Below are positions 33,350-43,208 of a DNA stretch of 64,000 bases, piece after piece; position 1 is the stretch's first letter; each line of letters begins with the position of its first letter. The notes below the pieces were generated by a model. That model saw nothing but the letters and a program-made list of their open reading frames with translations. It searched no databases and was not told where the DNA came from. The DNA comes from Pseudomonas silesiensis (lineage in GTDB: Bacteria > Pseudomonadota > Gammaproteobacteria > Pseudomonadales > Pseudomonadaceae), in NCBI RefSeq assembly GCF_001661075.1, contig NZ_CP014870.1, positions 2,500,501 through 2,564,500 on the forward strand, in the 5' to 3' direction. The translations under genes were made by a program, and so were the position numbers.

Positions 33350-36300
33350 GCAATGGCGAACAATGCGGCTGCTGCGCCGGGATCAAGGTGCTGACGCCGG
33401 TCGACGAACTGACCCCCCCAGGGCAGACGACGTTGCACTATCGGGTCGGCACCCATGGGCGCTTTCGCGAGAGCCAGCTGGCGCGCCTGTCCGGCCAGCC
33501 GCAGCTGCTCGGGCTGAGCACCCGCGATGCCGATGATCCGGCACTGGCGTTGCTCGATGCCTGGGCCGGCGTGCTCGATGTGCTGAGTTTTTATCAGGAG
33601 CGCATCGCCAACGAGGGCTTTCTGCGCACCGCCACGGAGCGGCGTTCGGTATTGGAACTGGGACGCTCGATCGGCTACGAGCTGCACCCCGGCGTGGCGG
33701 CCTCGACGTTCCTGGCTTTTTCCCTGGAGACCGCGCCGGGCGCGCCCTTGGTCGCGCGGATCGACGCCGGGAACAAGAGCCAGAGCATTCCCGGGCAAGA
33801 CGAACAGGCCCAGGTTTTCGAAACACTCGAGCCGTTGAACGCGCGCGCCGCCTGGAATGCCTTGCGCCTGCAGGCCCAGGAAGAGGTGCCGCCCTACTGG
33901 GGCGCACGCACCCTGTATCTGAAGGGGCAGAACACCCGTTTGCAAGCGGGCGACCCGCTGCTGGTCGTCGGCGACGAACGCCTGAAAAATCCCGGCAGCG
34001 AAAACTGGGACCTGCGCCGCGTTGCACGCCTGCAAGTGATTGCGCCGGTGGAGCCGAGCGCCGACCCGCTGGCCGGCTACACGGTCGTGACACTCGACCG
34101 GCCACTGGGTGAGGCCGTGCCCCACGTCGAGCCGGCCAAGGCCAACCCACGCTGTTTTGCCCTGCGAACCAAAGCCGCGCTGTTCGGCCAGGCGGCGCCG
34201 GACTGGCGGGCGATGCCGCGCAGTCTGCGGGCAAGCTACCTGGGCCTGGACGATGAGGAACAGGCGAACATCAGCCTGCACGGCCAGTGGCCAGGCTTTA
34301 CCCTGGCCGATGTGTCCGATCCACCGACCCGCCAGGCCACTGGCAGCGGTCTGTATGGCGAGTATTTCGAAGGCATCGACCTCAAGACACGCAAGCTCAG
34401 CCGCACCGACGCCACGGTGGATTTCGACTGGGGCAGCGCCAGCCCCGACCCGACGTTGACCGTCGATACCTTCTCGGTGCGCTGGAGCGGCTGGCTGCAA
34501 ATTCCCGAGAGCGGCACCTACAGCTTTTTCGTCACCGCCGACGATGGCGTGCGGCTGTGGCTCGGCGGCCAGTTGCTGATCAATCAATGGCAGGTGCAGG
34601 GCGCCACTGAATTCAGCGCGACCCTGCGCGAACTCAAGGCCGGGCAAAAGCTCGACCTGCGCCTGGAATACTTCGAGAACACCGGTGCCGCCGTGGTCCA
34701 GTTGCGCTGGCAGGGCCCGGGCATCGCCAGACAGATCATCCCCCAGAGTCGGCTCTACCCCCGGGACGTACACAGCGTGCACCTGGATGCCAGCTATCCG
34801 CGGCTGGTCACGGGCAGTTGGCTGGTGTTGGCGCTGCCCGATTATCAAGAGCTGTACCAGATCCTCGACAGCCGCGAGGATGCCCGCGCCGCCTTCACCC
34901 TCAGCAGCAAGACCACCCGCCTGAGCCTGCGTGGCGAACAGCTGCGCGAGCTGTTCGATCAACGTCTGCGCGAGACCACGGCCTACGGCGAATCCATCGA
35001 GCTGCCGTGGGCGACCCGGCCCAGGTCCGGGTTGCTCGGCGGTCATGTGCTGACCCTGGATGAGCTGCAACCGGAGCTGGAAGCGGGTCGCTGGCTGTCG
35101 GTCAGCGGCTACACCTTGCCGGACGTGGCGCAAAATGCGGCGGCGCGTCAGCGGCTGTTGGCCAAGGACCCGCTGGTGGCGGTGGAGATCGCCAGGGACG
35201 GCCGGGTCGCCAGCCTGTCCTTCACCGATGGCGCACGCCATGAAGTGCTGCTGGGCTTCGCCAGCGAAGTGCGACGCCTGCAACGCAATGACAGCAGCGG
35301 CCCGCGCTCGCGCCTGGAGCTTGAGAGCGATCTGCAGCATGCCTATCTGCCGCTGAGTGTGCGGATCAATGCCAATGTGGCGCCGGCCAGTCACGGCGAC
35401 AGCCAGCAGATGCAGGTTCAGCCGCAAATCCTCGGTAGCGGCGACGCCAGCCAGGCCTTCCAACGCTTCCTGCTGCTGCAGAAACCACTGACCTATATTT
35501 CCTCACCGACCCCGTCGGGCATCCAGAGCACGCTGCAAGTGCGTGTCGAGGGTGTGCGCTGGCGCGAGGCGCCGCACCTGGGTGAGCTTGGCCCGCAAGA
35601 CCGTGCCTATCTGTTGCGCCGGGGCGATGATGGTCGGGTCACCGTGCAATTCGGTGACGGCGTGCACGGCAGCCGCCTGCCCACGGGGCAGATGAATGTG
35701 CAGGCGTTCTATCGCGTCGGCATCGGTGCGGCCGGCAACCTTGGCAGCGGGCGGATCAGCCTGCTGATGTCCCGTCCGCTGGGGGTCAAGGATGTGATCA
35801 ACCCGGTACCGGCGGCAGGCGGCGTCGACCCCGAAGATCGCGACAGGGCTCGGCAGAGCGCACCACTGAGCGTACGAACCCTGGACCGCATCGTTTCGCT
35901 GCGGGATTTCGAAGACTTTGCCGCAGCCTTCGTCGGCGTCGGCAAGGCCCAGGCGGTGTGGTTGTGGGATGGCGAGCGGCGACTGGTGCACCTGACGGTG
36001 AGTGGGGCAGGGGGCGTCGGCATCGATCCCGGCACGGCGCTTTACCGCAACCTGGCAGCGGCCATCGACGCGGTGCGCCCGGCCCACCAGCCGCTCAGGC
36101 TGGCGTCCGGTGCGGTGCTGCGTTTCGGTGTGACGGCCAAGGTCCGGATCCACCCGGACTATCAGAGCGCGGCGGTCCTGAGCGCCGTGCGCAGCGCCCT
36201 GGAACAGGCTTTCGGGTTTGCGGCACGGTCCTATGGGCAACCCGTCAGCGGCAGCGAAGTACTGGCGGTGATGCAGCGGGTGCCGGGTGTGGAGCGGGTG

Positions 36301-36468
36301 GATCTGGATAGCCTGCAGTCCGACGACGGCCTGTCCAGCAGTCATGTGGCAGGGCCGGATGGCCGGCTGCGCGCCCGCGGTGCCCGGTGGCAGAGCCAGC
36401 AGATACTGGCGGCACAACTGCTGTTGCTGGACCCGACCGCCGTCACGTTGACGGAGCTTGGCCCATGA
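33346..36468 (+). CDS. Second baseplate J-like protein with PA14 insert
   Basis: A protein of 1040 residues. The N-terminal part has LALLDAWAGVLDVLSFYQERIANEGFL and the C-terminal half has VQFGDGVHGSRLPTG and an LRDFEDFAAAF segment, as in wedge proteins. Between them, at about 333-474, is a clear PA14 domain (GLYGEYFEG, RWSGWLQIPESGTYSFFVTA, DDGVRLWLGGQLLI, LEYFENTGAAVVQLRW). PA14 domains bind carbohydrates in many surface proteins. A Cys pair near the N-terminus (CGCC) may bind metal. The insert is unusual for this structural protein. Confidence 0.9.
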   Translation: MSNGEQCGCCAGIKVLTPVDELTPPGQTTLHYRVGTHGRFRESQLARLSGQPQLLGLSTRDADDPALALLDAWAGVLDVLSFYQERIANEGFLRTATERRSVLELGRSIGYELHPGVAASTFLAFSLETAPGAPLVARIDAGNKSQSIPGQDEQAQVFETLEPLNARAAWNALRLQAQEEVPPYWGARTLYLKGQNTRLQAGDPLLVVGDERLKNPGSENWDLRRVARLQVIAPVEPSADPLAGYTVVTLDRPLGEAVPHVEPAKANPRCFALRTKAALFGQAAPDWRAMPRSLRASYLGLDDEEQANISLHGQWPGFTLADVSDPPTRQATGSGLYGEYFEGIDLKTRKLSRTDATVDFDWGSASPDPTLTVDTFSVRWSGWLQIPESGTYSFFVTADDGVRLWLGGQLLINQWQVQGATEFSATLRELKAGQKLDLRLEYFENTGAAVVQLRWQGPGIARQIIPQSRLYPRDVHSVHLDASYPRLVTGSWLVLALPDYQELYQILDSREDARAAFTLSSKTTRLSLRGEQLRELFDQRLRETTAYGESIELPWATRPRSGLLGGHVLTLDELQPELEAGRWLSVSGYTLPDVAQNAAARQRLLAKDPLVAVEIARDGRVASLSFTDGARHEVLLGFASEVRRLQRNDSSGPRSRLELESDLQHAYLPLSVRINANVAPASHGDSQQMQVQPQILGSGDASQAFQRFLLLQKPLTYISSPTPSGIQSTLQVRVEGVRWREAPHLGELGPQDRAYLLRRGDDGRVTVQFGDGVHGSRLPTGQMNVQAFYRVGIGAAGNLGSGRISLLMSRPLGVKDVINPVPAAGGVDPEDRDRARQSAPLSVRTLDRIVSLRDFEDFAAAFVGVGKAQAVWLWDGERRLVHLTVSGAGGVGIDPGTALYRNLAAAIDAVRPAHQPLRLASGAVLRFGVTAKVRIHPDYQSAAVLSAVRSALEQAFGFAARSYGQPVSGSEVLAVMQRVPGVERVDLDSLQSDDGLSSSHVAGPDGRLRARGARWQSQQILAAQLLLLDPTAVTLTELGP

Positions 36469-38606
36469 GCATTGACGCCGAATTCCTGATGGCACGGTTG
36501 CCGGCCTTCTACCGTGAGCGCGATGCCGAAATGGGCGGGCCGCTGCGGGCGCTGCTGGAAGTCATCGCCGAGCAGGGCGCAGTGCTGGAGGAGGACATCA
36601 CCCGGCTCTACGACAACTGGTTTATCGAAACCTGTGACGACTGGCTGGTGCCCTATATCGGCGACCTGCTGGGTGTGCGCGGTCTGTACCCGGTCAGCGG
36701 CACCCCGGCGTTCGGCCTGCGCGCCTATGTGGCCAACAGCCTGCGCCTGCGACGTCGCAAGGGGACGCTGCCGGTGCTGGAACAACTGGCATTCGACACC
36801 ACCGGCTGGCGCGCACGGGCGGTGGAATTTTTCGAACTGCTGGGCACCACCCAATACCTCGATCACCGCCGCCCGCACAGCGTGCGCACGCCGAACCTGC
36901 GTGAGGCCGCGCAACTGGAGCGGGTCGACGGCCCCTTCGACCGCAGCGCCCATACGGTGGAGGTGCGCTCGCTTCCGGCCGGGCGCTACAACATTGCCAA
37001 CGTCGGTCTCTATCTCTGGCGCTTGCAGGCCTATGCGCTGCAACGCGCCAGGGCCCGGGCCATGACCAGCCTGGAGGGCTTTTACAGTTTCGATGCCCTG
37101 GGACGCGACGTCGCCGAGCCGCTGTTGCGCGGCGAGGGCCTGCTGTTCAACCGGCCGCGCACCGAGCAGGAAATCACTCACCTGGCGCAACCGGAAAACG
37201 TGCCGGAGCCGCTCTCGCGGCGCTTGCTGCACGACGAACTGACGGCGCTGCGTCAGGCGCTGACCGATGGCGAGACCCCCAGCCCGGTGTACTTTCCCCT
37301 CGATCGGGAGGAGGAAGGTGGCCCGGTACTGCGGATCTGGCTGGACGGTGTAGAAGTGCCGCCGGAACACCTGCTGGTGTGCAACCTGTCGCCCTTGCCC
37401 GGTGTGGTGCCGGAGGAATGGCGGCGACCACCGGCCAGCGTGACGGTGAAATCGAGCAAGACCGGTCAGCCGGACCACACCTTTCCCGGTGCTGCCCAGC
37501 AGTTTCTGGTGGGCTTCGACCCGGTCCTGGGACGTATCGCCTTGCCGGCCGGCACGAGCGCGACCCGGGTGGAAGTCGCCTACAGTTATGGCTTTCCCGG
37601 CGATGTCGGCGCCGGCCCCTACGACCGGCGCCCGGTGCGGCGCGACGATGAGCCGTTGCAGGGCCTGCTCGACCCGGCGGATTTCGAGGTACGGCTGCGA
37701 GTCCCCGGCGACCACGCGACCCTGGCCGATGCGCTGGCGGCGGTCATTGCCGGGACCCGTACACTGATCTATCTGCTGGACGACGGGACCCAGGAACTGA
37801 CCCCTGATCTCGACCTGCCCGATACGCACCTGGCCATTGAAGCCGCCAACCAGCGGCGGCCGGTTTTGCTCGGCGACTGGCGTTTAGGCGGCAACCTCAA
37901 CACCCGGCTCAGCCTGTCCGGGCTGCTGCTGGACGGGCAGCTGCGCCTGCACGGCGCGCTGGGCGAGGCGAATCTGCGCTATTGCAGCCTGACGCCGGGC
38001 AAGGGCGGTATTCGCCACACCGGCAGCGGCAGCCAGCTCTGGCTGCGCCTGACCCATTGCCTGTGCGGGCCGTTGCGGGTGAGCAAGGCCATCGCCGGGG
38101 TCGAAGGGCGCAACAGTGTGTTCGATAACGGCGATGCCATGGCGTTCGAATTGCCGGACACGCGCCTGCAACTCGATCGCTGCACCATCTTCGGCGCCAG
38201 CGCGGCCGGGGAACTGGAAGCCAGCAACAGTCTGTTCAGCGCCGAATTGAAGATCGCCCGACGCCAGGAAGGCTGCGTGCGCTTTTGCTATGTGCCGCCG
38301 GGCTCGCAGACGCCACGTCGCTATCGCTGCCTGCCGGACCTGGTGACCCAGGGGCTGCCGACCGCCGAGGCGAAGAGCGAACGGGTGCGGGTAACGCCAG
38401 CCTTCACCTCGGTGAGTTTCAACCATTGGGCTTATGCCCAGCTGCGCCTTTCAAGTGCTCAAGAACTGCGCACCGGCGCCGAGGATGGCGCCGAAATGGG
38501 CGTCTGGAATCTGCTGCAACAACCACAGCGCGAGGCCAACCTGCGTCAGGCCTTGGACGAATACCTGCGCTTCGGCCTGGAGGCCGGGGTGATCTTCGTC
38601 AACTGA
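36465..38606 (+). CDS. Afp12-like/tail protein I-like protein with beta-helix C-terminus
   Basis: A protein of 713 residues. The first ~190 residues follow the tail protein I/Afp12 pattern (RLPAFYRERDAEMGGPLRALL, LYDNWFIETCDDWLVPYIGDLLGV in part, NSLRLRRRKGTLPVLEQLA in part). The C-terminal part (about 470-650) has regularly spaced short strands (LSLSGLLLDGQLRLHG, RYCSLTPGKGGI, QLDRCTIFGAS, ASNSLFSAE), as in parallel beta-helices. It may therefore link wedge to fibre. The start at 36465 overlaps the upstream stop. Confidence 0.85.
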   Translation: MSIDAEFLMARLPAFYRERDAEMGGPLRALLEVIAEQGAVLEEDITRLYDNWFIETCDDWLVPYIGDLLGVRGLYPVSGTPAFGLRAYVANSLRLRRRKGTLPVLEQLAFDTTGWRARAVEFFELLGTTQYLDHRRPHSVRTPNLREAAQLERVDGPFDRSAHTVEVRSLPAGRYNIANVGLYLWRLQAYALQRARARAMTSLEGFYSFDALGRDVAEPLLRGEGLLFNRPRTEQEITHLAQPENVPEPLSRRLLHDELTALRQALTDGETPSPVYFPLDREEEGGPVLRIWLDGVEVPPEHLLVCNLSPLPGVVPEEWRRPPASVTVKSSKTGQPDHTFPGAAQQFLVGFDPVLGRIALPAGTSATRVEVAYSYGFPGDVGAGPYDRRPVRRDDEPLQGLLDPADFEVRLRVPGDHATLADALAAVIAGTRTLIYLLDDGTQELTPDLDLPDTHLAIEAANQRRPVLLGDWRLGGNLNTRLSLSGLLLDGQLRLHGALGEANLRYCSLTPGKGGIRHTGSGSQLWLRLTHCLCGPLRVSKAIAGVEGRNSVFDNGDAMAFELPDTRLQLDRCTIFGASAAGELEASNSLFSAELKIARRQEGCVRFCYVPPGSQTPRRYRCLPDLVTQGLPTAEAKSERVRVTPAFTSVSFNHWAYAQLRLSSAQELRTGAEDGAEMGVWNLLQQPQREANLRQALDEYLRFGLEAGVIFVN

Positions 38607-38638
38607 CTGGACGCGCATAACGGGCCAGGAATACCAAT

Positions 38639-41600
38639 ATGAAAGCCGATCTCACACGCAGCACCGACAAACAGGACCAGCACTACCGCGCGGTACGCAT
38701 GCAGCAGGGGCGGGTGCAGCTGGATGCGGACTGGAACGAGCAGCAGGACATTCTCAATCGCCGGATCGAAAGTGAAACCGTCGATACCGTCGGCCATAGC
38801 GGCGGTCCTTTGGCCAACCCGGGTTTTCTGCTGACCGGCAACGGCAAGAACATCGGTATCGGTGTCGGCCGCTACTACGTCGAAGGCTTGCTTTGCGAAA
38901 ACGCCAACCCGGTGACGGCGACCAGCCAGCCGCACTTGCCGGGCAACGCCTCACCGGTGCTGCCGGCCAATGCCACCCTGTTGCCACTGCCGCCAGCGAA
39001 CGCGCCACCGCTTGGCGAGATCAAGGTCTACGACAACAACGCAACGCCCATCGACCCCCCGGACGGGCTCTACCTTGGCTATCTCGAAGCCTGGCTGCGG
39101 CATGTCACAGCCCTGGAAGACCCGCTGATTCGCGAAGTCGCCCTCGGCGGGCCCGACAGCGCGACCCGTGACCAACTGCTGTGGCAGGTCAAGCTACTGC
39201 GTGCCGGTGACATCGGCGCCAACCTCGACTGCCTGAGCGCGTTGCCGGCCTGGACCGCCCTGACCACGGCAACCGATGGCAAGCTGGCGGCCCGCGCCGA
39301 ACCCGGCACGCCGCCCAAGGACCCCTGCCTGCTGGCGCCGGAAGCAGGCTACCGGCGCCTGGAAAACCAGTTGTATCGCGTCGAGATCCACGACGACGGC
39401 AGTCTTTCAGCCGACCGGCGCTATAAATGGTCGCGTGACAACGGCAGTATCGTGACCCGCGTAACCCGTTGGCTGGGCGAGCCGATGGCGGACGAGTTCG
39501 AGGTCGCCAGCATCGGCCGGGATGCCTATCTTGCGATCACGGTCGGTTGCTGGCTGGAATTCTTCGACGACACCTTCGAGCTGCTCGGCCGGCCCGGAAC
39601 CCTGGTCCAGGTGCTCAAGACCGAAGGCAACCTGGTCACCCTGGATCTGGCCAGCGCCACCGGGCCGCTGGACAAGGCACTCTACCTGAACAACCCACGC
39701 GTACGGCGCTGGGAGGGGTGGGCGAAACTGTCCCCGGTGGCCGCCAACCTCAACAGCGGCTGGGTCGAGCTCGAGGATGGCGTCGAGATCAAATTCATCC
39801 CCGGCACCTACCGCGTCGGGGATTTCTGGACCATTCCCGCACGTACCGCTACCGCGGACATCGAGTGGCCGATGGCGGCCAACAAACCCGCCTTCCAGGC
39901 ACCCCAAGGCGTGTTGCGCGCCTTCACCCGACTGGCGTTGCTCAACTGTCAGGCCGGGGTCTGGAGCACCTTGTCCGACTGTCGCCAGCTGTTTCCGGCG
40001 TTGACCGAGCTGACCAACCTTTATTACGTCGGTGGCGACGGCCAGGAGGTGATGCCCAACCCGTTGGCCCTGCAAAACCTGCCGTTGCCCAGCCCTCTGG
40101 AAGTCGCGGTGTTCAACGGCAAGTTCCCGGTCGCCGGGGCCGAGGTCAGCTTCAGCGTCAGTCACGGCACGCTGCCCAACGGCACCGATACCCAGATCAT
40201 CGCCACTGGCGCGGACGGTATCGCCGGCGCCACCTGGAGCCTGGCACCCGGCGTGCTGAACCAGACCTGCACGGCGCAATTGCTCGAAGCCGGCCAGGCA
40301 GCGACCGGCAAGTACAACGTCCTGCATTTCTCCGCCAGCCTGTCCGTGGCGGCACAGGTCGCCTATGACCCGGCGAAGTGTGCCGACATGGCCGCCCAGG
40401 GCATTCATACCGTACAGGACGCCCTCGACGCGCTCTGTCAAAAATCTCACGGTGGTGGTTGCTGCTCCAGTGTCGGTATCGGTGGCGAGTTCGAGACCCT
40501 CGACGTCGCGCTCAAAGTGTTGCTCGAACAGGGCAAGCGCGACATCTGCCTGTGCCTGCTCACAGGCGAACACCGCCTGGCCGACAGCATCGACCTGGTC
40601 GCGCCGGATGGCACCCATCTCTTCATCCACGGCAGCGGCCCCGCCAGCCGGCTGGTGCTGCGCAATCAGGAATTCAACTTCTTCGATTTCGCTTCCCTGA
40701 CGTTTGTGGATTTCGACATCATCGCGTCAGGCGACAACCCGGGCTTGCGTTTCCAAGGCTGTCAGCAATTAAGCATGCAGCGGATGCGCCTGTCGGGGCT
40801 GACGGTGCCCGGCATCAGCCTGGTTCAGATCGCAGACGCTCAGCGCATCGACCTGAGCGCTTGCCTGATCAATGCCTACTCGTCGAGTGGGCCGCAACAC
40901 GCCCGGGAGCTGCTGGATGCCATCCCCTTGCTCGTCCCCCTGGAGAATGCGTTGAATACCGACGAGGGCGAACTTTTTGCGGCGATCCCGAGCAAGGTGC
41001 TCGACGTCCTGGCAGCGTACAGCGCGGCTCAGCGCAAGGCTTTCGGGCAACAGGTGGACCGCCTTCAATTGGTCCTCAACACCCATGAACTGTTGGCATT
41101 GTCGACGCTGCGCGGGGACATCCAGACCGGAGCGAGCCAACGCCGGCTCGCACTCTCACTGGATCGGTTGCGCACTGAGTTGCTGCTCAACCGCACCGGC
41201 TTCGCCCTGGCCCTCGCCGATGCCGATGCCGACACCTTGCTGGCGGACAACCAGATCAACGGCCGCGTGTCCCTGTACGGCGAGGCCAAGAGTGACGAAG
41301 CGCTGGACCTCGATCTGCTGAAGAACCTGGGCGTCGCGTTGCGCCGGGGCCGCGTCCGACTCGACCCCGGCAATGGCGACCTACGCCTGCGCAATAACCG
41401 CTTACGCGAGTTGCGCCTGGGCGATGAGAGGCTGGAGCGTTTGCGACAACTGGCCGGCGCACCCGACGGAGGCGTAATTGAAGGCTGCTATCGCAGCCTG
41501 CTGGCGGACGCCAACACACTGGTGCGCACGGAAAACCTGCTGCTGGCGATGAATCTGGCCCTGAGCCAGAACCCGCTGAGCGACAGCGGTCCGATCGCTG

Positions 41601-41722
41601 CGTGTATCGCCTCCCAAGGCAAGTACATCGGCAACTTCACCCGAGAATCTACCCTGTATCTGCTGGGTCACGATGCGGGCCAACAAATTGCCAATGCAGG
41701 GTTGCATTTTATCGAGCTGTAG
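38639..41722 (+). CDS. DUF6519 large protein, probable eCIS fibre or baseplate appendage
   Basis: A protein of 1027 residues. The N-terminal DUF6519 region (MKADLTRSTDKQDQHYRAVRMQQGRVQLDADWNEQ, in part) is common in eCIS loci. An immunoglobulin-like Big domain lies at about 485-570 (EVAVFNGKFPVAGAEVSFSV, NGTDTQIIATGADGIAGATW). From ~603, after GGGCCSS, there is a beta-helix-like stretch with strand repeats (LVLRNQEF, FFDFASLTFVDFDI, LRFQGCQQLSMQRMRLSGL). It is the last gene of the operon and the best candidate for a receptor-contact appendage. Confidence 0.8.
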   Translation: MKADLTRSTDKQDQHYRAVRMQQGRVQLDADWNEQQDILNRRIESETVDTVGHSGGPLANPGFLLTGNGKNIGIGVGRYYVEGLLCENANPVTATSQPHLPGNASPVLPANATLLPLPPANAPPLGEIKVYDNNATPIDPPDGLYLGYLEAWLRHVTALEDPLIREVALGGPDSATRDQLLWQVKLLRAGDIGANLDCLSALPAWTALTTATDGKLAARAEPGTPPKDPCLLAPEAGYRRLENQLYRVEIHDDGSLSADRRYKWSRDNGSIVTRVTRWLGEPMADEFEVASIGRDAYLAITVGCWLEFFDDTFELLGRPGTLVQVLKTEGNLVTLDLASATGPLDKALYLNNPRVRRWEGWAKLSPVAANLNSGWVELEDGVEIKFIPGTYRVGDFWTIPARTATADIEWPMAANKPAFQAPQGVLRAFTRLALLNCQAGVWSTLSDCRQLFPALTELTNLYYVGGDGQEVMPNPLALQNLPLPSPLEVAVFNGKFPVAGAEVSFSVSHGTLPNGTDTQIIATGADGIAGATWSLAPGVLNQTCTAQLLEAGQAATGKYNVLHFSASLSVAAQVAYDPAKCADMAAQGIHTVQDALDALCQKSHGGGCCSSVGIGGEFETLDVALKVLLEQGKRDICLCLLTGEHRLADSIDLVAPDGTHLFIHGSGPASRLVLRNQEFNFFDFASLTFVDFDIIASGDNPGLRFQGCQQLSMQRMRLSGLTVPGISLVQIADAQRIDLSACLINAYSSSGPQHARELLDAIPLLVPLENALNTDEGELFAAIPSKVLDVLAAYSAAQRKAFGQQVDRLQLVLNTHELLALSTLRGDIQTGASQRRLALSLDRLRTELLLNRTGFALALADADADTLLADNQINGRVSLYGEAKSDEALDLDLLKNLGVALRRGRVRLDPGNGDLRLRNNRLRELRLGDERLERLRQLAGAPDGGVIEGCYRSLLADANTLVRTENLLLAMNLALSQNPLSDSGPIAACIASQGKYIGNFTRESTLYLLGHDAGQQIANAGLHFIEL

Positions 41723-41870
41723 TGGCCATCGCCATGGGCATTGACCCGCACAGCGAGGATCTGATGACGCGCAGCTGCGGGTGTGCATTGCGCGCGCCAT
41801 CGCAAATTTTTTCCCACACGTCCAGTGCCATCCAGATACCCATGCTTGCGCAAATCAGGCCTCGCAGGGG

Positions 41871-43208
41871 TTACGAGACTGTCGCGGCGTGACGATAGGC
41901 CGTTCTGGACGCATGGTGCGCGGTGCGTACCAGCAACAGCACAGCGCCAATCACCGGCAGGCTCACCAGCATCAGTGCGTAACGCAACGACTCCTGGCCA
42001 AACAGCGGCAGTAGCATGTCGCTGAACAAGCCGGTTATCAGTGGCCCGATGCCGACCCCGAGCAGGGTACTGACGATGGTCTGCAGGGCCATGGCGGTGC
42101 CGCGTCGATTGGCCGGCACCAGTTGGGTGACGAGGTTGTAGGACGGGGCGAGCCACCAGACGGCAAAGAAGGAATAGAGCGCGGCCCAGAGCATTGCGGT
42201 CGGAACAGGTACATCGCCCAAGCGCACCAGCAGGGCATCGGACCAGAGCAGATAAGGGGTCAGCGCGGCGAGGGCCGCCAGATGGCCCAACATGGGAATG
42301 GAAATCTGCCAGTGTGGGTGACGGCGGCACAGGCGGTCACTTAACCAACCGCTCAACAGGCCACCGATCCCGGCCGAGATACCGCAGATCACCCCGACCA
42401 GTAGCCCGGCGTGTTGCAGTGACAGGCCGTGGGAGCGCACCAGGAAGCTGGTGTTCCACATGCCGATGGCGTAGGAGCTGAGCGTGGCCAGGCCGCCCGC
42501 GAGGATCAGGCACCGGTAGGCCGGCAACGCCCACAGCTTGCGGGCTTCGGCACCCATACCCAGCAGTGGAGAGGGCGAGTGGGCGTGGGGCGCGAGGTCC
42601 CAACGGCCACGCTGCGGTTCGCGCACGAAAAAGGTCAGGACCGCGCAAAACACCAGGGCCGGCATGCCAATGGCGATAAACCCGCTGCGCCAGCCATAGT
42701 GTTCCACCACCCAGGCCCCGAGACTCAAACCGATGATCGAGGAAAACGTCGGTGCCGCGGTAAAACAACTGATTGCGAATGAGCGTCGCTGTGGGGGATA
42801 CAGGTCAGCGATCAACGACAGCGAGGCCGAGGTCGTCGGCGATTCACTGACCGCCACCAGCATTCGCGCGATGGCCAGCGCAATGAAGCTGCCGGCCAGT
42901 CCGCAGGCCATTGTCGCCACGGCCCAGAGCAGACACGACATGGCCAGCAGACGGGTGCGCGGCATGCGGTCCACCAGCCTTCCCGCCGGCAGGCCCAAGA
43001 GGGCGTACACCGCCGCGAACGCCAGGCCGGAGATCAACCCGATGGCGGTATCGCTGACCCCGAATTCGGCTTTGATCGGTTCGATCATCACCGCGAGTAT
43101 CTGTCGTCCGACGAAGTTGTCGGCAAACACCATGGCCAGCAGCATCAGCAAACCGTGGCTCCCCCAACCAACCCTGGCGGGGGGCAGCATGCCCGAGGCC
43201 ACGTTCAT
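41871..43208 (-). CDS. MFS transporter (Spinster-like)
   Basis: A protein of 445 residues with about 12 membrane segments, NFVGRQILAVMIEPIK near the N-terminus, LPAGRLVDRMPRTRLL after segment 2 and SGWLSDRLCRRHP in the second half. It resembles MFS proteins found beside catabolic genes for aromatic and terpenoid compounds. ATG 43208 overlaps the stop of the flavin reductase gene (ATGA), so the two are cotranscribed. It probably imports the substrate of the divergent operon. Confidence 0.88.
   Translation of the reverse strand: MNVASGMLPPARVGWGSHGLLMLLAMVFADNFVGRQILAVMIEPIKAEFGVSDTAIGLISGLAFAAVYALLGLPAGRLVDRMPRTRLLAMSCLLWAVATMACGLAGSFIALAIARMLVAVSESPTTSASLSLIADLYPPQRRSFAISCFTAAPTFSSIIGLSLGAWVVEHYGWRSGFIAIGMPALVFCAVLTFFVREPQRGRWDLAPHAHSPSPLLGMGAEARKLWALPAYRCLILAGGLATLSSYAIGMWNTSFLVRSHGLSLQHAGLLVGVICGISAGIGGLLSGWLSDRLCRRHPHWQISIPMLGHLAALAALTPYLLWSDALLVRLGDVPVPTAMLWAALYSFFAVWWLAPSYNLVTQLVPANRRGTAMALQTIVSTLLGVGIGPLITGLFSDMLLPLFGQESLRYALMLVSLPVIGAVLLLVRTAHHASRTAYRHAATVS

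Noticed and set aside
33232..35463. 743-residue open frame on the minus strand
   Set aside because: Antisense shadow of the PA14-containing wedge gene, with low-complexity composition and no ribosome site or family features.
16308..41722. Prophage or R-type pyocin
   Set aside because: There is no integrase, terminase, capsid, holin or endolysin, and the AAA+ ATPase, DUF4255 and DUF6519 genes point to an eCIS.
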